DNA of 64,000 bases from Candidatus Aminicenantota bacterium (GTDB lineage: Bacteria > Acidobacteriota > Aminicenantia > UBA2199): the NCBI GenBank assembly GCA_016934745.1, contig JAFGSF010000022.1, forward strand, positions 28,112-92,111. Direction: 5' to 3'. The notes beneath the pieces were generated by a model. It was not told where the DNA came from. It saw only the letters and a program-made list of their open reading frames with translations, and made no database searches. Shown one piece after another: positions 16,826 through 24,652 of this stretch; the first letter of the stretch is position 1, and each line of letters starts with the position of its first letter. The position numbers were made by a program, and so were the translations under genes.

Positions 16826-18190
16826 TCAGGAATAGTGCTTCTTTAAAAATTCCCTGAATGAATGATAATCATTGGCCATATGCATGAAAAGCTCTTCCTT
16901 GGCTTCGAGACCTTCGAGACTGGACGGCAATGGCGGATCAAACCCGAGGATGGCTCTGATCTCTTCCGGAAACTTCGCCGGGTGGGCGGTTTCAAGGGAA
17001 ACGCACAACTGGTCGTTGGCTTCTCCATGCTGTTGCCTGTATTTCTCCAAGCCGGCCCAACCGACGGCGCCGTGCGGTTCCAGCAGCAAACCGTGCTGCT
17101 CATAGGCGCTGCGGATGGTATGACGTGTTTCATCGTCGTTAACGCTGACGGCGAAAATTTCACGACGCATGCGATCCAGGTCGGCGACGTCGTGGATGAC
17201 GCCCTTTTCGTCCATGCGGCCGCCGTAGAGGTCGATCAATCTGGCCAGATTGCTGGGGTGGCCGACATTCATGGCACTGGAAATGCAATGGCGTGAAGGT
17301 TCAATGGGCCGATAGGCGCCGCTGGCCAGGTAACGGGGAAATTCATCATTTTCATTGGTGGCGATAACCAGGCGTTTGACCGGGAGTCCCATGCGCATGG
17401 CCAGAAGTGAACCCATCATATCGCCGAAATTTCCCGAGGGTATTGAAAAGACGGCTGTCTCGCCCGGGAAGCGGCGCAATCGCGAATAGGCATAGAAATA
17501 ATAAACTATTTGCGGAACCAACCGGCCGATATTGATGGAATTGGCCGAAGACAGGGGTAGGTAATCCAATTGGCTATCGGCAAATGCCTCTTTGACCAGT
17601 GCCTGGCAATGGTCGAACTTGCCATCGATGGCAATGATCTTCACATTATTGCCCAGGGTGGTCATCTGCCGACGCTGGCGCGGCGTCACTTCCTTTTCCG
17701 GGAACAGGACCAGTACCTGGACGTTGTCCAATCCGTAGAAAGCGTTGGCGATGGCGCTGCCCGTATCTCCCGAAGTGGCGGTTAAAATGAGCAGTTTTTT
17801 TGTTTCCAGGCGCAGGTAATAGTTGATCAGGCGTCCCATCAGGCGTGCGGCGAAATCTTTGAACGAGGCGGTCGGGCCCTGGTCCAGGCGCATGACAAAA
17901 CGGCGGTCCTGCACGGCTTGCAGGGGAACCGGGAAATCATAGGCGTCTTTTGACAATGCCGCCAAGTCTTTTTCAGGGAGCTGTCCCTGAAGGAATTTTC
18001 CGCAGACGCTGAAGGCGATTTCATGGTAGGCCTGGCCGGCAAATTGTGAAATTTCTTCTGCTGTCAGCAAGGGAATTTGCTGCGGCATGAACAGCCCCTT
18101 GTCTGGAGCCAACCCCTTGAGCAGGGCATCGCGAAACGTCACCGGGTCGGTCCGGCGGTTGGTCGAATAAAATAAAATCGGTTCTGGCAT
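16826..18190 (-). CDS. thrC: threonine synthase
   Basis: PLP enzyme converting O-phosphohomoserine to threonine. ATG 18190 is preceded by GAGGAA 5 bp away; an in-frame ATG 42 bp upstream lacks a site. The start MPEPILFYSTNRR and LLKGLAPDKGLFMP are typical of the long, yeast/E. coli-like class of about 450 residues. PLP is held by lysine 111 in QGPTASFKDFAARL, and ATSGDTGSAIANAF binds phosphate. FSIPSGNFGDMMGSLLAMRMGLP is also conserved. It is the first gene of an operon with the mutase/kinase-like gene, so both late steps to threonine may be made together. Confidence 0.95.
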   Translation of the reverse strand: MPEPILFYSTNRRTDPVTFRDALLKGLAPDKGLFMPQQIPLLTAEEISQFAGQAYHEIAFSVCGKFLQGQLPEKDLAALSKDAYDFPVPLQAVQDRRFVMRLDQGPTASFKDFAARLMGRLINYYLRLETKKLLILTATSGDTGSAIANAFYGLDNVQVLVLFPEKEVTPRQRRQMTTLGNNVKIIAIDGKFDHCQALVKEAFADSQLDYLPLSSANSINIGRLVPQIVYYFYAYSRLRRFPGETAVFSIPSGNFGDMMGSLLAMRMGLPVKRLVIATNENDEFPRYLASGAYRPIEPSRHCISSAMNVGHPSNLARLIDLYGGRMDEKGVIHDVADLDRMRREIFAVSVNDDETRHTIRSAYEQHGLLLEPHGAVGWAGLEKYRQQHGEANDQLCVSLETAHPAKFPEEIRAILGFDPPLPSSLEGLEAKEELFMHMANDYHSFREFLKKHYS

Positions 18191-18566
18191 GAATTTCCTC
18201 GATCCAGCGGTCAAGTTTGGCATCAGTGCCATTCGTGTTCAGTAATGTAAAACTATTTTGTGATGGTGTCAAGATTGCCTCAGTCGATTTTTCAGGTTTG
18301 ACTTTTAATTTTCCATATGTTATTAAAAAATGGTCATCAAGGTGGTCATGGCGCGGTAGGGGGTGACGCAGATACTTCTGGAACGGTTCATTCAGGCCGA
18401 CAAAATATTTTATCGGGAAAATAACCATGAGTAAATTTTGTTTCATCGGCGTTGAAAGTTATTTCCGACTGCAGCGGGTGTTTGACCTGAAAAAACATCG
18501 AATGGCAATGGATGACATTTTGCCGCATTCAGATATCAAATAAATTTGAATTTCTAGGAGGTTAAA
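18191..18566. other. intergenic region between thrC and the aminotransferase cassette
   Basis: This 376-bp divergent spacer contains the thrC promoter (18244-18272) and the AGGAGG site of the next gene. An open leftward frame over it (start near 18446) has no ribosome binding site and no resemblance to a protein family, so I do not call it. Otherwise nothing is recognised. Confidence 0.6.
18244..18272 (-). promoter_or_regulatory. sigma70 promoter for thrC
   Basis: Read leftward: TTGACA (18267-18272), 17-bp spacer, TACATT (18244-18249), 54 bp upstream of the chosen ATG. It also supports the shorter thrC start. Confidence 0.65.
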
Positions 18567-19814
18567 ATGCATTATGCCCTTTTATCGGAAAACGACATGA
18601 AAGCGATGGATGCTTTAAAATCCCATCACGGCGGTGCCAAAAAAATAGACCATACGATCGAAACCATGCGTGACTTTGAAACCCGCAAGCGCATCCTCTC
18701 AGAAAAGGGTTATGGAGAGATGATTGCCGAGGCCGAAAAAATGGTCAAGTCTTTCCCCAAAGTGGAAGATTTTGAAAGAAAGAATCATATTTTTTACGAT
18801 AAGAAATTCGGGACAGCAAGAAGTCAGGTGTCGGGATTTCAGGGGGCCAAGGTCACTCACCACTGTATGAAGAAGATTGCCCAAGGCAGCCAGTCCGGGG
18901 AACTGTGTTTTGTTCCCAATGAGATGATTTCAGTGGTGGCCCTCAGCGATAATTATGTATATAACGGCGATCTTCTAGCGACCCTGACCATGGCCGAGAA
19001 CATCATGAAGGTTTCCAAGTTCTGCAACACCAATCTCATCGGCATTCCCCAGCCCGAAAGCCGTTTCAGAGAGCTCGAATCTTTGACCAAAAAAACCTTT
19101 GAGAGAATTAAAGTAGATGATTCCCAGTCTCGGCTCCTATTGAAAAATCAAGGTACATTCTTCGGAAATTTCGGCGGCATTGAGGTGGCCAATGACAATC
19201 ATCTCGTTTATCTGGACGGCATTACGCGAACGGCTCTGGCCACAGGATCCAATTTCTTTCTCAATCCCAGTTGGAGTACCATTGTGGCCATATGCTATTA
19301 CGGCCGCGACATAGCCAATATTCATATCAAAGTTTCCATGTTGCTTTCAACCCAGAATCTCATCCAGTTGCGCATGCTTCTGAACATTATGAAGGAGTAT
19401 CTCCGTGATGATGGCACATCGCCCATATATGAAATCAACATCGGGAACGGCGCCAGCGCGGATACTTTCATTCAGGCCTCGAAAGAGCTGAAATCCAGCG
19501 GTATTAAGGGCGTCAGTTTCTCGGCCCACATCTACATCAATCCCGATCTGGGTATGGAGAATTTCAACTGGACAGAAAACATGCACAAGGTATTGGAAAG
19601 CGGAACAGATATGACCTTTAAATATGAAAGTGACGGCCAAGCCAGGGAAATGGACACCATGGCGACCTATTTTCTCTCTGAAGCGGACCGGAACGCAAGC
19701 GCGGATAAAATTGGCGATGTCATTTATTTTAAAAGCCTGCGCGCCAGCAAAGACGGCATGGACTTGATGAAGAGGGGCATCAGGGCTGAGTTTGGCGGCA
19801 GCTCTTATGAATAA
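18567..19814 (+). CDS. unrecognised 415-residue cytoplasmic protein
   Basis: I do not recognise this family. There is no signal peptide or membrane helix. An excellent AGGAGG site lies 7 bp before the ATG. Histidine-rich spots (ALKSHHGGAKK, GAKVTHHCMKK) and alternating strand-helix segments late in the protein (IYEINIGNGASADTFIQASKELKSSGIKGVSFSAHIYI) suggest an alpha/beta enzyme, perhaps a TIM barrel. Codon choice looks more A/T-rich than in the flanking thrC and methyltransferase genes. It is followed 35 bp downstream by a PLP aminotransferase gene on the same strand, so a role in amino acid metabolism is likely but unproven. Confidence 0.75.
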   Translation: MHYALLSENDMKAMDALKSHHGGAKKIDHTIETMRDFETRKRILSEKGYGEMIAEAEKMVKSFPKVEDFERKNHIFYDKKFGTARSQVSGFQGAKVTHHCMKKIAQGSQSGELCFVPNEMISVVALSDNYVYNGDLLATLTMAENIMKVSKFCNTNLIGIPQPESRFRELESLTKKTFERIKVDDSQSRLLLKNQGTFFGNFGGIEVANDNHLVYLDGITRTALATGSNFFLNPSWSTIVAICYYGRDIANIHIKVSMLLSTQNLIQLRMLLNIMKEYLRDDGTSPIYEINIGNGASADTFIQASKELKSSGIKGVSFSAHIYINPDLGMENFNWTENMHKVLESGTDMTFKYESDGQAREMDTMATYFLSEADRNASADKIGDVIYFKSLRASKDGMDLMKRGIRAEFGGSSYE

Positions 19815-19849
19815 AAAACATATTAATTGTGAGTTTTGGGGAGTTGTCC

Positions 19850-21070
19850 ATGAAACATAAATGGGCCGGCCGATTTTCTGAAAACATAAAAGACTTCGGC
19901 GGCTATTCCATCGGAAAGACATTATCTTTATTGAAGGATCCGGAAATCATCTCTTTGGCCGGAGGTTTACCTTCACCCCGTATGTTTCTAAGCGGCGATT
20001 TCCAGTCCGTTTCAAGGAAGATACTGGCGGAAAATGCCGAAAAAATCATGCAGTACTCGGCCATTCCCGGAGAAGGCAGTTTAATTGGTGCCATCAGAGA
20101 GTTCCTAAAAAGAGATGCCATTGATGTCCGGGATGAAAATATCTTGGTAACGACCTCGGGTCAGCACGGACTGGATCTTCTGGGGCGATTGTTCCTGAAT
20201 CCCGGCGACACTGTGCTCGTGGATCGACCCACATTTGCCGGCGCGATCGTTGCCTTTAAAATGCAAAGGCCCAGATTTCAAGGAAACGATATTGAATCCG
20301 ATGGATCCGACATCAACGGTTTTCGGCAAAAAATGGACACACTTAAAAAAGAGGGACACCCACCCAAATTCATTTATGTTGTTCCTGATTTTCAAAATCC
20401 ATCGGGCATAACGATGAGCCTGGAAAAGCGTAAACAGCTTCTTGATCTCAGCTATGAATATGATGTGCCGGTAGTGGAGGACAGCCCCTACAAGGATTTT
20501 CGTTATTTCGGTGAGACGATTCCTTCCATCTATGCCCTGGACCAGCAACGTGAAGGAAACCATGTCATTGGACTATATACTTTTTCCAAACTGTTCTGTC
20601 CCGGAATTCGGGTCGGCTTCAATATTGGCCCCCAAGCGGTCATTGAAAAGATGACCAATATAAAAGAGGGAAACATCCTCAATACTCCAAAATACAATCA
20701 GGACATGTGCACGGCCTTTCTGACCGAGATGGATTTGGAAGCCCATATCACAAAATGTCGTCATTATTACCGGGAAAAACTCGACTTGTTTCTAAATACT
20801 CTCAATATCCACTTTCCTGAAGAGACCGGCGTTTCATGGACAAAGCCCGCGGGGGGACTGTTTCTTTGGGTAACCGTTCCTGAACATATCGATACCCAGA
20901 TTCTTTTATCGGATGCCATTAAGTTCAAGGTTGCCTTTGTCCCCGGAGCAGTGTTTTATGGGGAGAATCCCAAAAAGAATCATATGCGAATCAATTTTTC
21001 TTATGCGTCAAAGGAACAACTGGTCGAAGCGGTTAAACGATTGTCAGAATGCATAAAAAAGTATTTGTGA
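19850..21070 (+). CDS. PLP-dependent aminotransferase, LysN/2-aminoadipate type
   Basis: Fold-type I aminotransferase of the class I/II family that includes LysN and MocR-like C-termini. ATG 19850 is chosen because GGGGAG lies 6 bp upstream; a GTG 21 bp earlier is worse. ISLAGGLPSPRMF and QYSAIPGEGSLIGAIREFL are hallmarks. VTTSGQHGLDLLGRLFLNPGD binds PLP phosphate, VVPDFQNPSGITM is the substrate loop, and lysine 247 in YTFSKLFCPGIRVGF forms the Schiff base. The protein ends in MRINFSYASKEQL. Substrate unknown; the unrecognised upstream gene is probably its partner. Confidence 0.9.
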   Translation: MKHKWAGRFSENIKDFGGYSIGKTLSLLKDPEIISLAGGLPSPRMFLSGDFQSVSRKILAENAEKIMQYSAIPGEGSLIGAIREFLKRDAIDVRDENILVTTSGQHGLDLLGRLFLNPGDTVLVDRPTFAGAIVAFKMQRPRFQGNDIESDGSDINGFRQKMDTLKKEGHPPKFIYVVPDFQNPSGITMSLEKRKQLLDLSYEYDVPVVEDSPYKDFRYFGETIPSIYALDQQREGNHVIGLYTFSKLFCPGIRVGFNIGPQAVIEKMTNIKEGNILNTPKYNQDMCTAFLTEMDLEAHITKCRHYYREKLDLFLNTLNIHFPEETGVSWTKPAGGLFLWVTVPEHIDTQILLSDAIKFKVAFVPGAVFYGENPKKNHMRINFSYASKEQLVEAVKRLSECIKKYL

Positions 21071-21182
21071 ACAGGGAGCCAGCATATGGAATTGACGTTC
21101 AAATGACCGGAAGGGCTGATTTTCTGAAAGTTTCGCTGCGTAATGCCCACGGTCTTTTTCCTAGGAAAATACGGGCGGCCGA

Positions 21183-21686
21183 ATGAAGGCAGGAAAACTA
21201 ATTTTTATTATCCCGTTTTGCCTTTGGCTGTTTGTCGCCTGTCGGCAAAAAACCGAGACCGAGATCATTGCCGACATGGTGGCCGATATGGCTGTCCATG
21301 CTGAGAAGAGAGATGCGGAGGGGTTGATCGTTCACCTGGCTGGAGACTACCGTGATTTTGAAAATCGCGACCGGGATCAGACCGCTGCCCTGATCGAGGA
21401 ATATTTCAGCCGCTACCGCGGCATCGTGATCCATGTTCTGTCTTCACGCATTGTGCTCGAGGACATCCGCGACGCCTCCCTGGAACTCGACGTGTCGCTG
21501 TCCAGCGGCGCTGCCCAGGCCTTTCGCAAAATGGTGCGCTTTTCCGGAGAAAACTACCGTTTTCGCTGTCGGCTGCGCAAGGACGACCGCTGGCTGATCG
21601 TGAAGGCGGAATGGGAGTATGTGGCGCTTGAAGGCCTGTTTCCCGAATCGGTAAAAATACTGCGTGAATTATTCCCGAATCTATGA
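21183..21686 (+). CDS. small lipoprotein, NTF2/SnoaL-like
   Basis: Exported lipoprotein of 167 residues. The signal ends in FVAC with cysteine 20 as the lipidated residue. The mature part (EIIADMVADMAVHAEKRDAEGLIVHLAGDYRDFE, then FSRYRGIVIHVLSSRIVLED and CRLRKDDRWLIVKAEWEYV) has the helix-then-curved-sheet order of an NTF2-like cone fold. No catalytic residues can be picked out. Its stop overlaps the ATG of the following methyltransferase gene, so the two are coupled. Function unknown. Confidence 0.8.
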   Translation: MKAGKLIFIIPFCLWLFVACRQKTETEIIADMVADMAVHAEKRDAEGLIVHLAGDYRDFENRDRDQTAALIEEYFSRYRGIVIHVLSSRIVLEDIRDASLELDVSLSSGAAQAFRKMVRFSGENYRFRCRLRKDDRWLIVKAEWEYVALEGLFPESVKILRELFPNL

Positions 21687-22711
21687 AAAACCGGTCTGGA
21701 GAAATGATGATCCGAATGGAAAACGAGCCCATTACTTCTGTAGAACAGTTGCGCGCGACCGTGTATGGTTTTCGCCGCAGCCGCATTATTTTGACCTCTT
21801 TTGAACTCGACCTTTTTACCCGTTTGGGCGATCAGGCGATGACGTCGCAGCGGCTGGCGAAGCTGATTGCCGCCGATGCCCGGGCCACGGACCGGCTGCT
21901 CAACGCCCTGTGCGTCATGGGTCTGGTCAAAAAAGTCCGGGGCCAATTTGCCAATAGAAAAATCGCGCGCGATTTTTTAATGTCCGGAAAGCCCCGATAC
22001 ATGGCCGGATTGGCCCATTCCCTCAATCAGTGGCAGAGCTGGCATACCCTGAGCGCCGCTGTACGCCGCGGCACAAAGGTATATGCCAGGGAAGGGGATG
22101 CCGCCGCTGAAAAACGCCTGCCGGGCTTTATCGCTGCCATGCATGACCGGGCCATGCGCCAGGCGCCCATCATAGTCAAGCAGCTTTCCTTGGCGGCTGT
22201 TTCCCAATGCCTGGATATCGGCGCCGGCTCGGGCGCCTATGCCATGGCCTTGGCGCGTGCAAAAAAAAACATCCGCGTTACGGCCTTTGACCTGCCTGAT
22301 GTACTGCCCTTGACCAAGGAATACGTGCGCCGGGGCGGTTTACTGAAAAGGATAAATTTTATGGCCGGTGATTTCCGCCAGGATGATTGGGGGAAAGGCT
22401 ATGACCTGGTTCTGCTGTCAGCCATCGTGCACATGAACAGTGCCGAGGAAAACCGGCGCCTGATTGCCCGGGCGGCAGAGTCGTTGAATCCCGGCGGCCA
22501 GTTGATCATCCAGGATTTCATCATGGCCTCGGAACGTACCCGGCCGGCGGTCGGTGCTTTTTTTGCCTTGAACATGCTGGTAGCCACGGCCCGGGGTGAC
22601 ACCTTCACCCGCAATGAAGTGCGCGACTGGATGCAGTGCGCCGGTTTGAAAAAAATCGACCATCTGCATACGCCGTTTGACGCTGCGCTGATGATCGGCA
22701 GGAAACCGTGA
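21683..22711 (+). CDS. SAM-dependent O-methyltransferase (plant/PhzM-like family 2)
   Basis: Methyltransferase with an N-terminal winged-helix dimerisation domain (VEQLRATVYGFRRSRIILTSFELDLFTRLGD, DARATDRLLNALCVMGLV) and a Rossmann SAM domain. SAM binds at CLDIGAGSGAYAMALARA. VTAFDLPDVLPLTKEYV supplies the acidic ribose ligand. The catalytic-base region is VLLSAIVHMNSAEENRRLI, where histidine is retained. The length of 342 residues is typical. The first ATG overlaps the lipoprotein stop. ATG 21707, with GGAG 5 bp before it, is an alternative start giving a protein eight residues shorter. Substrate is unknown. Confidence 0.9.
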   Translation: MKNRSGEMMIRMENEPITSVEQLRATVYGFRRSRIILTSFELDLFTRLGDQAMTSQRLAKLIAADARATDRLLNALCVMGLVKKVRGQFANRKIARDFLMSGKPRYMAGLAHSLNQWQSWHTLSAAVRRGTKVYAREGDAAAEKRLPGFIAAMHDRAMRQAPIIVKQLSLAAVSQCLDIGAGSGAYAMALARAKKNIRVTAFDLPDVLPLTKEYVRRGGLLKRINFMAGDFRQDDWGKGYDLVLLSAIVHMNSAEENRRLIARAAESLNPGGQLIIQDFIMASERTRPAVGAFFALNMLVATARGDTFTRNEVRDWMQCAGLKKIDHLHTPFDAALMIGRKP

Positions 22712-22798
22712 GCGCCGGGGAGGAAACATTACCATTTAGACTGGAGAAAGGAACGTAAATTTGCGTTCCCCAGCGAAAAACAGCCATTGAGGAGTCCC

Positions 22799-23899
22799 AT
22801 GCCCAAATTGTATTTTGTCATATTCATTATCATTGTCTTGAGTGTCTATGGCGGCATGCACTGGTTTGTATACCAGCGCATCGCCTCCGGGTTAGCCTTA
22901 ACGGCCGGGCAACGCCTGGCGTTGAAGCTGTTCATGCTGGCCGGGGCCTTGAGTTTCTTTCTGGCCGAATTTCTCAGCCGCCAGAAGCCGATAATCCTTT
23001 TGCGCTTTATTGGCTCGATCTGGCTGGGGATCATGGCCATCGCCCTGGCTTTCCTGCTGCTGGAAACCCTGCTGTCCTGGCTGTTTCCGGGCAGCCGTCA
23101 TTCATTGCTCTTGGGGGCTTTAATCATTATTTCCTTGGTATCGGGAATTTCCATCTTTAATGCTCAGCGAGTCCCTGTGGTCAGAAAAATAGAGGTCCCG
23201 ATCCGCAACCTGCCGGCGCCTTTAGCCGGTTTTTCCATTGTGCATCTGTCCGATCTGCATTTGGGCAACCTGACTTCCATTGATCGTTTGCGCTGGATCG
23301 TCTCCCGGGTCAACAGCCTGAAACCCAACCTGATATGCGTGACGGGGGACGTCCTGGACAGAGACATCTGCCAGGGCCAGGATTACTGCCAATTGCTGCT
23401 GCAACTTAAAGCCATACACGGAGTGGTGGCCGTCACCGGCAACCATGAATTCTATGCCGGCCTCGACCTTTTTATGGAAATGGCGCGCAGGAGCAATTGG
23501 CGGGTTTTACGCAACCAAACCTGGAGCATTGATGGCAAACTGGACATTATCGGGTTGGACGACGATGCCGGTAAAAGTTTTAAATTTCCCGGCCCCGATC
23601 TGACCGGAGCCTTGCGCTCGACCCGTGCGAATGTTCCAAAAATTCTTCTCTATCACCGCCCACAAGGTTTTGCTCAGGCCGTGAAACAGGGTATCGACCT
23701 GCAGCTTTCAGGGCATACTCACGCCGGACAAATCCCGCCCATGGATTTCCTGGTCTGGCTGATCTACAAGTATCCTTCCGGATTGTACCGCCTCGGTCAA
23801 TCCCATATCTACACCAGCGCCGGTACCGGCACCTGGGGACCGCCCATGCGTTTTTTGTCGCGCTCTGAAATCGTAGAGTTGACATTGGTCCGGGAATGA
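22799..23899 (+). CDS. membrane metallophosphoesterase (YaeI-like)
   Basis: Four hydrophobic helices in the first 120 residues are followed by a calcineurin-type phosphoesterase domain. Metal motifs appear in order: HLSDLHLG, TGDVLDRD, VTGNHEFY, HRPQGF and GHTHAGQIPPMDF. YaeI-like relatives often act on lipid or nucleotide phosphates at the membrane; the substrate here is unknown. The ATG at 22799 follows GAGGAG with normal spacing. It lies 87 bp after the methyltransferase gene on the same strand. Confidence 0.92.
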   Translation: MPKLYFVIFIIIVLSVYGGMHWFVYQRIASGLALTAGQRLALKLFMLAGALSFFLAEFLSRQKPIILLRFIGSIWLGIMAIALAFLLLETLLSWLFPGSRHSLLLGALIIISLVSGISIFNAQRVPVVRKIEVPIRNLPAPLAGFSIVHLSDLHLGNLTSIDRLRWIVSRVNSLKPNLICVTGDVLDRDICQGQDYCQLLLQLKAIHGVVAVTGNHEFYAGLDLFMEMARRSNWRVLRNQTWSIDGKLDIIGLDDDAGKSFKFPGPDLTGALRSTRANVPKILLYHRPQGFAQAVKQGIDLQLSGHTHAGQIPPMDFLVWLIYKYPSGLYRLGQSHIYTSAGTGTWGPPMRFLSRSEIVELTLVRE

Positions 23900-23937
23900 C
23901 CGCATACTTCGTTTGAAAATAATAAAAAGGAGGAAAA

Positions 23938-24135
23938 ATGAACTATACGCTGTTTGCCATTGCCTGTTATATCGTCATGAGGGGGCTGCAGGTCCTGTTT
24001 GAGGAATATGCGCAGAAATCCTGGTACAAAATCGTCATCAAGTCGGTGACCGTGATTATGCTGTACGCCGCCCTGGCCAGCCTGGTGAACTGGTACGAAA
24101 AAATCCACTTGTTAGGCTTCGACCCGACGAAATAA
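23938..24135 (+). CDS. small membrane protein, 65 residues
   Basis: Two hydrophobic segments (TLFAIACYIVMRGLQVLF and IVIKSVTVIMLYAALASLVNW) form a small integral membrane protein. The ribosome binding site is strong (AAAAAGGAGG). It lies 38 bp after the metallophosphoesterase gene, probably in the same transcript. No family is recognised and there is no charged motif to suggest activity. Confidence 0.75.
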   Translation: MNYTLFAIACYIVMRGLQVLFEEYAQKSWYKIVIKSVTVIMLYAALASLVNWYEKIHLLGFDPTK

Positions 24136-24148
24136 ACTCTTTCCTTGG

Positions 24149-24625
24149 CTAAGGTTCGTAAATGTTGGCGAAGTCCTGGGTAATATAATACTGGTTGCCT
24201 CTTTTCAGGATGGCGATCGCCATGTGGGTATAGTCCTTGTCCAGTGTGTTTTGAGAATGGCCCGGACTAGCCAGCATCTGCTCATGAAAATATTTCATGA
24301 CCGTCGTGTCGCCGATAGCCAGGTTTTCGCCGACGCTGCTGAAATGCAGGCCGGCCTGGAGCGCACGGACAGACAGCTTGGGATAGCCGGGAAAGTCATG
24401 GGCCAGGCGGTTTTCCTCGATCATTTTTTTGCTGTGGGCCCGGGCCATGGCGTACAGCCGTGAATTGAACTGCAATGCCGGCAGGCCGCGCAAGTTTCTT
24501 TCGTGGTTGACCAATAAAAAAAGATGGTCCTCCAATTGTTTCAGGTTGACTCCGGTTTTTTCGCTCAGGTGACCAAAAAGAAGCAAAAATGGCAGAAAAA
24601 GAACGGCCACGATTTTATAATTCAT
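24149..24625 (-). CDS. CAP/SCP domain secreted protein
   Basis: Short secreted protein of the CAP superfamily (YkwD type). A signal peptide of about 22 residues is followed by a single CAP domain: LVNHERNLRGLPAL with the conserved glutamate, LYAMARAHSKKMIEENRLAHDF with the first histidine, VGENLAIG, and LASPGHSQNTLDKDYTHMAIAI with the second histidine region. The domain ends in YYITQDFANI. Bacterial YkwD-like proteins are extracytoplasmic and mostly of unknown action. The gene is upstream of nothing and appears monocistronic. Confidence 0.9.
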   Translation of the reverse strand: MNYKIVAVLFLPFLLLFGHLSEKTGVNLKQLEDHLFLLVNHERNLRGLPALQFNSRLYAMARAHSKKMIEENRLAHDFPGYPKLSVRALQAGLHFSSVGENLAIGDTTVMKYFHEQMLASPGHSQNTLDKDYTHMAIAILKRGNQYYITQDFANIYEP

Positions 24626-24652
24626 TTACAACGCAGCGCATGACGCCGGATT

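Noticed and set aside
18191..18446. Leftward open frame extending thrC upstream (starts MKQNLLMVIFP)
   Set aside because: It is in a different frame from thrC, has no ribosome binding site, resembles no family and covers the thrC promoter.
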